DNA of 48,328 nucleotides. Origin: a virus. Location: the IMG/VR virus record IMGVR_UViG_3300012205_000005, positions 1-48,328 of that record; one strand, 5' to 3'. Numbering within the stretch: position 1 is the first letter of the stretch; every line of letters starts with the position of its first letter. The translations under genes and the position numbers were made by a program. Below are positions 46,327-48,328 of this stretch, piece by piece. The notes beneath the pieces were generated by a model, which was not told where the DNA came from, searched no databases, and saw only the letters and a program-made list of their open reading frames with translations.

Positions 46327-47063
46327 CTCAGTCCATGAATGGGCAAGGCTGACATTCTCCTAAGGACATGAAGAAACACGCTGGGGACTTTGAATCCATC
46401 CGGATGGTCAACAATTACCCTGGCGCAACCGAACGAATCAACATGGTTGTCAGACGGTTCAAGGATTTCCAGCTTAAGGGAATCCAAGTCGTTATGACCG
46501 CTCACGAGCAGATTGAAAAGATTTACGCTCGTGGTGGCATGATCTCAGGCAAAGGTCAACCCCCATCCGATCCAATTGGGGTCAAAGGATGGCCCAATCT
46601 TCCCGGTACAACTTGTCCAACCGAAGTTATGGGAGCGTGCGATAATGTCTTCCGAATGAGGAGGGTAAATGGTAAACCCAGCTGGATTTGTGTACCTGAA
46701 GCGCTTGGGGGTGGCGGCGATAACTGGGTCGCTAAAGATCGATTTAACGCTCCTTCCCTCAATGCTGCAGGAGTACTCCCGGCTGACTACACCGAGGTCG
46801 CGAAACTCGCGGAGGCTTCGCCTACGTGTACGTGGACTCCTCCGTACATATGGCTTGTTTACGGAGAACCTGGTGTTGGCAAGACGAGAGCGTTACTTAC
46901 ATTCCCGAGACCAATGCATATCTTTGATATCGACCGGGGTGCAAGTGTTCTTAAAGGGAAAGATGGCAAATTCCCGGAAGGGATAACCCTTAGTCAATAT
47001 AACAGTGAAGAGAGCGATGACTATCCCAAATTCATATCCGACCTAGAGGCCGCTAATGCGTGA
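46295..47063 (+). CDS. Circularly permuted Sak4-like RecA-fold ATPase, with +1 frameshift
   Basis: Two frames. From ATG 46295 (GGAGGTG upstream): YNTIVIDSVHEWARLTFS, the Walker B strand, then TAA 46361-46363. Skipping one base at TCC-TAA restores the long frame (KDMKKHAGDF...), which holds the usual Sak4 second half: QVVMTAHEQIE, DPIGVKGWPNLPG, DNVFRMRR, DNWVAKDRFN. It then runs without stop or start into the family's first half: WLVYGEPGVGKTRALLTFP (Walker A, 46862-46885), MHIFDIDRGAS and FISDLEAANA, stop at 47063. Joining end to front rebuilds a normal order. Sak4 proteins anneal or exchange strands with an SSB; an SSB-like gene follows. It is either a working permuted protein (about 256 aa) or a rearranged remnant. 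Confidence 0.7.
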
Positions 47064-47289
47064 GTTAACTCCTGAATACCTTGCAGGCTTCTTCGAGGGT
47101 GATGGTTACGCAGGCATTTCCTCTAACGGACCTCACTTATCAGCTGGTGCTTGGTTAATTAACGATTTCAAACCCCTTCTTACGCAAGTTATGAAACAAT
47201 ACGGTGGGGGCCTCTACCATCAAGCGGGAAGCGATTGTTGGAAATGGTGCGCAAAAGGTTCCGACGAAATTTTCGGGGACGAGGATTGA
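47056..47289 (+). CDS. Truncated LAGLIDADG homing endonuclease
   Basis: 77 aa. YLAGFFEGDGYAG is the LAGLIDADG helix and PLLTQVMKQYGGGLYHQ matches the core of the copy at 45892. The frame ends at SDEIFGDED, where the relative continues for about 75 more residues, so the C-terminal half is lost and the enzyme is probably dead. ATG 47056 overlaps the stop of the Sak4-like frame by 8 nt, right at the point where that protein should go on to Walker B. Confidence 0.78.
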   Translation: MRELTPEYLAGFFEGDGYAGISSNGPHLSAGAWLINDFKPLLTQVMKQYGGGLYHQAGSDCWKWCAKGSDEIFGDED

Positions 47290-47292
47290 AAT

Positions 47293-47487
47293 ATGCCAAA
47301 CACGAGTTTCACCGTAACAGTGATTGATTGCTGGCCAAAGCTTAAAGTCCTAATCCTCCGCGGGGGCAACGCGAGGGATGAAGGTCCCGTCCAATACGAT
47401 ATTGCCCAATCTCAATTTACACCCGCTGTAACCGACGCACTTAGGTTATGCGTCGAGGAAATAATCAGAAAACGAAAAGGAGAATGA
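47293..47487 (+). CDS. Small hypothetical protein
   Basis: 64 aa (MPNTSFTVTVIDCWPKLKVLI), beta-strand start then a helix (PAVTDALRLCVEEIIRKRK). Only a weak GAGG precedes the ATG. Between the truncated LAGLIDADG gene and the SSB-like gene. No family recognised. Confidence 0.5.
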   Translation: MPNTSFTVTVIDCWPKLKVLILRGGNARDEGPVQYDIAQSQFTPAVTDALRLCVEEIIRKRKGE

Positions 47488-47490
47488 AGA

Positions 47491-47898
47491 ATGCCTGTCT
47501 ACACTCATGACATGTCCAAGGTCGACAAGTGGGGTGATATCGCCAACGAGGGCTGGTATAGAGTCCGGATTGAGAAAGGTCAGGAAAAACCCAGTGAAAA
47601 CACCCCAGGTGAACTCGTCTGGTGGTTGTTCCTCCGGGTACAAAACGAACCTCATGTTGGTAAGTTAATCATGGACAACTGTTCCCTCCAACCTCACGCA
47701 CTCGCGAAGTTGAAAGCGTACTATGAAGCCGTAGGGTACCTCCCCGGCCCCGAAGGTCACGATCCCGAACGGCTTAACTCGGGTGAGTGTTTCGTCAAGG
47801 TCGAACACGACACTTACAAAGGAGAAAAACGAGCCAAGATTGCTCCTTATAACATCCGATCACTTCAGGAAGGCCCCAAGGGAGCAATGGCGGTTTGA
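47491..47898 (+). CDS. SSB-like protein (DUF669-type)
   Basis: 135 aa with an excellent ribosome site (AAAAGGAG). EGWYRVRIEKGQEKPSENTPGEL and WWLFLRVQNEPHVGKLI form an OB-like strand pattern; LAKLKAYYEAVGYLPG and GECFVKVEHDTYKGEKRAKI are typical of the DUF669-type phage single-strand binding proteins next to Sak4 genes. It would coat DNA for the exonuclease/Sak4 pair. Confidence 0.7.
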   Translation: MPVYTHDMSKVDKWGDIANEGWYRVRIEKGQEKPSENTPGELVWWLFLRVQNEPHVGKLIMDNCSLQPHALAKLKAYYEAVGYLPGPEGHDPERLNSGECFVKVEHDTYKGEKRAKIAPYNIRSLQEGPKGAMAV

Positions 47899-47899
47899 T

Positions 47900-47986
47900 T
47901 TGACCTACATCGCAATTCCGGTGATATGGGTACTCTTAACATTTTTAGTTGAGGGTACCCTTAACCGGAAAAGGAGGAAACGTTGA
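47900..47986 (+). CDS. Possible tiny membrane peptide
   Basis: 28 aa from TTG 47900: a single hydrophobic helix (IAIPVIWVLLTFLVEG) and a very basic end (NRKRRKR), exactly the positive-inside pattern of a membrane anchor. There is no good ribosome site, so it may depend on coupling to the SSB-like gene, whose stop is 2 nt away. Its stop overlaps the next start. Confidence 0.35.
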   Translation: MTYIAIPVIWVLLTFLVEGTLNRKRRKR

Positions 47987-48328
47987 GCGACCGCGAGCGA
48001 AAGTTTAGGGAGTTGGATAAAGCGATAGAAAAGGCCGCGAGCATGCTGCATGAACTGGGAACGCCCGATGATATCACCACAGAGCTAATGGAAGTTCATC
48101 ATTGGCAAAGGCGCTTTGCCGCGATGCAATTACAGGATTGTTTCAATGCCCTGCTCGCCGCCGAGCCTGCCATGGCAGCCGTGCCAGAGACACCAGTAGA
48201 AGGCGAATGGTATTCAGGTCCACGTGGTAAGCCGCTGCAAATCAAGCGCCCTGCCACGGCACATGACTCAGATTGCCAATGCGTTGCCTGCAAAACCGAT
48301 TACCCGGAGGCTATGCCGGACGATATGC
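47983..48328 (+). CDS. Junction-spanning hypothetical protein, 5' part
   Basis: TTG 47983 has AAAAGGAGG 7 nt upstream and overlaps the previous stop. It encodes SDRERKFRELDKAIEKAASML, a helical N-terminus, then an Ala-rich part and the Cys cluster in the terminal repeat. It is open to the right edge; overlapping the repeats gives 133 aa ending at position 179 of the left end. No family recognised. The Ala/Glu-rich, GC-rich text differs from the neighbouring SSB-like gene. Confidence 0.6.
   Translation, partial: MSDRERKFRELDKAIEKAASMLHELGTPDDITTELMEVHHWQRRFAAMQLQDCFNALLAAEPAMAAVPETPVEGEWYSGPRGKPLQIKRPATAHDSDCQCVACKTDYPEAMPDDM
48206..48328. repeat. Terminal direct repeat, right copy
   Basis: Identical to bases 1-123. 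See the left copy for what this implies about genome ends. Confidence 0.95.

Noticed and set aside
45892-47289. Intein or group I intron explanation for the split Sak4 gene
   Set aside because: Intein splice residues (N-terminal Cys/Ser block, C-terminal HN) are missing. Both endonuclease genes touch coding sequence on both sides, leaving no space for an intron core. A simple splice could also not explain the permuted order.
1-48328. tRNA genes, CRISPR arrays, integrase, repressor or phage RNA polymerase
   Set aside because: By eye I found no cloverleaf with a GGTTCRA arm outside genes, no regularly spaced repeats, and no protein with tyrosine or serine recombinase, CI-like or single-subunit RNA polymerase motifs. 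A tRNA or profile search could overturn this.

Overview
The window is the essentially complete genome of a tailed bacteriophage, probably a podovirus. Its first 123 bases (1-123) recur exactly as its last 123 (48206-48328), so the molecule is either a circularly closed assembly of about 48,205 unique bases or one with short direct terminal repeats. One gene runs across that junction. I saw no integrase, lysogeny repressor, phage RNA polymerase or tRNA. Tail sheath, tube and tape-measure genes are also absent, while large internal-virion-type proteins, a P22/T7-style adaptor and tail set, portal, terminase and capsid genes are present. The host is a bacterium: there are strong Shine-Dalgarno sites and sigma70-type promoters. 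Secreted-protein style and a choice-of-anchor-D (SPD-2-like) Ig domain in structural genes recall Acidobacteriota, but that is only an inference.

Layout. Two divergent transcription units leave a control region at about 37.34-37.56 kb. The leftward unit (37.3 down to 10.3 kb, minus strand) holds, in order, a VRR-type nuclease, terminase, portal, scaffold-like protein, capsid, tail and adaptor proteins, fibre, GNAT protein, internal virion proteins (one of 1722 aa), small secreted proteins, endolysin, a PurD-like ATP-grasp enzyme and a holin-like protein. The rightward unit (37.5 to 48.2 kb, continuing over the junction to 10.3 kb) starts with many small early genes. These carry a family of promoters with a shared box just upstream of the -35. 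It goes on to a recombination module (Cas4/RecB-like exonuclease, Sak4-like ATPase, SSB-like protein) mixed with queC. After the junction come queD, queE, an Nmad1-like gene, folE, a UDG-PolA fusion, a DUF3987-type ATPase, dpdA and a GroES-like gene. The two units converge and overlap at 10307-10338.

Function. FolE, QueD, QueE and QueC form the complete GTP to preQ0 pathway, and a DpdA-like transglycosylase would place the base into DNA. The phage therefore probably carries 7-deazaguanine-modified DNA, which usually protects against host restriction. No QueF or amidotransferase partner was recognised, so preQ0 itself is the simplest predicted DNA base.

The most unusual locus is 45.9-47.3 kb. 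A Sak4-like recombinase is present in circularly permuted order: the Walker B/C-terminal half comes first and the Walker A/N-terminal half second, fused in frame. It is bracketed by two related LAGLIDADG genes, one of them truncated, and it has an apparent +1 frameshift at UCC-UAA just after Walker B. Other points of interest are five LAGLIDADG genes that each begin inside the stop region of the upstream gene, a headless zinc-ribbon reading frame behind one of them, a repeated promoter architecture with a CMACTGG box, and an AT-rich tract next to a gene with an AT-hook-like motif.
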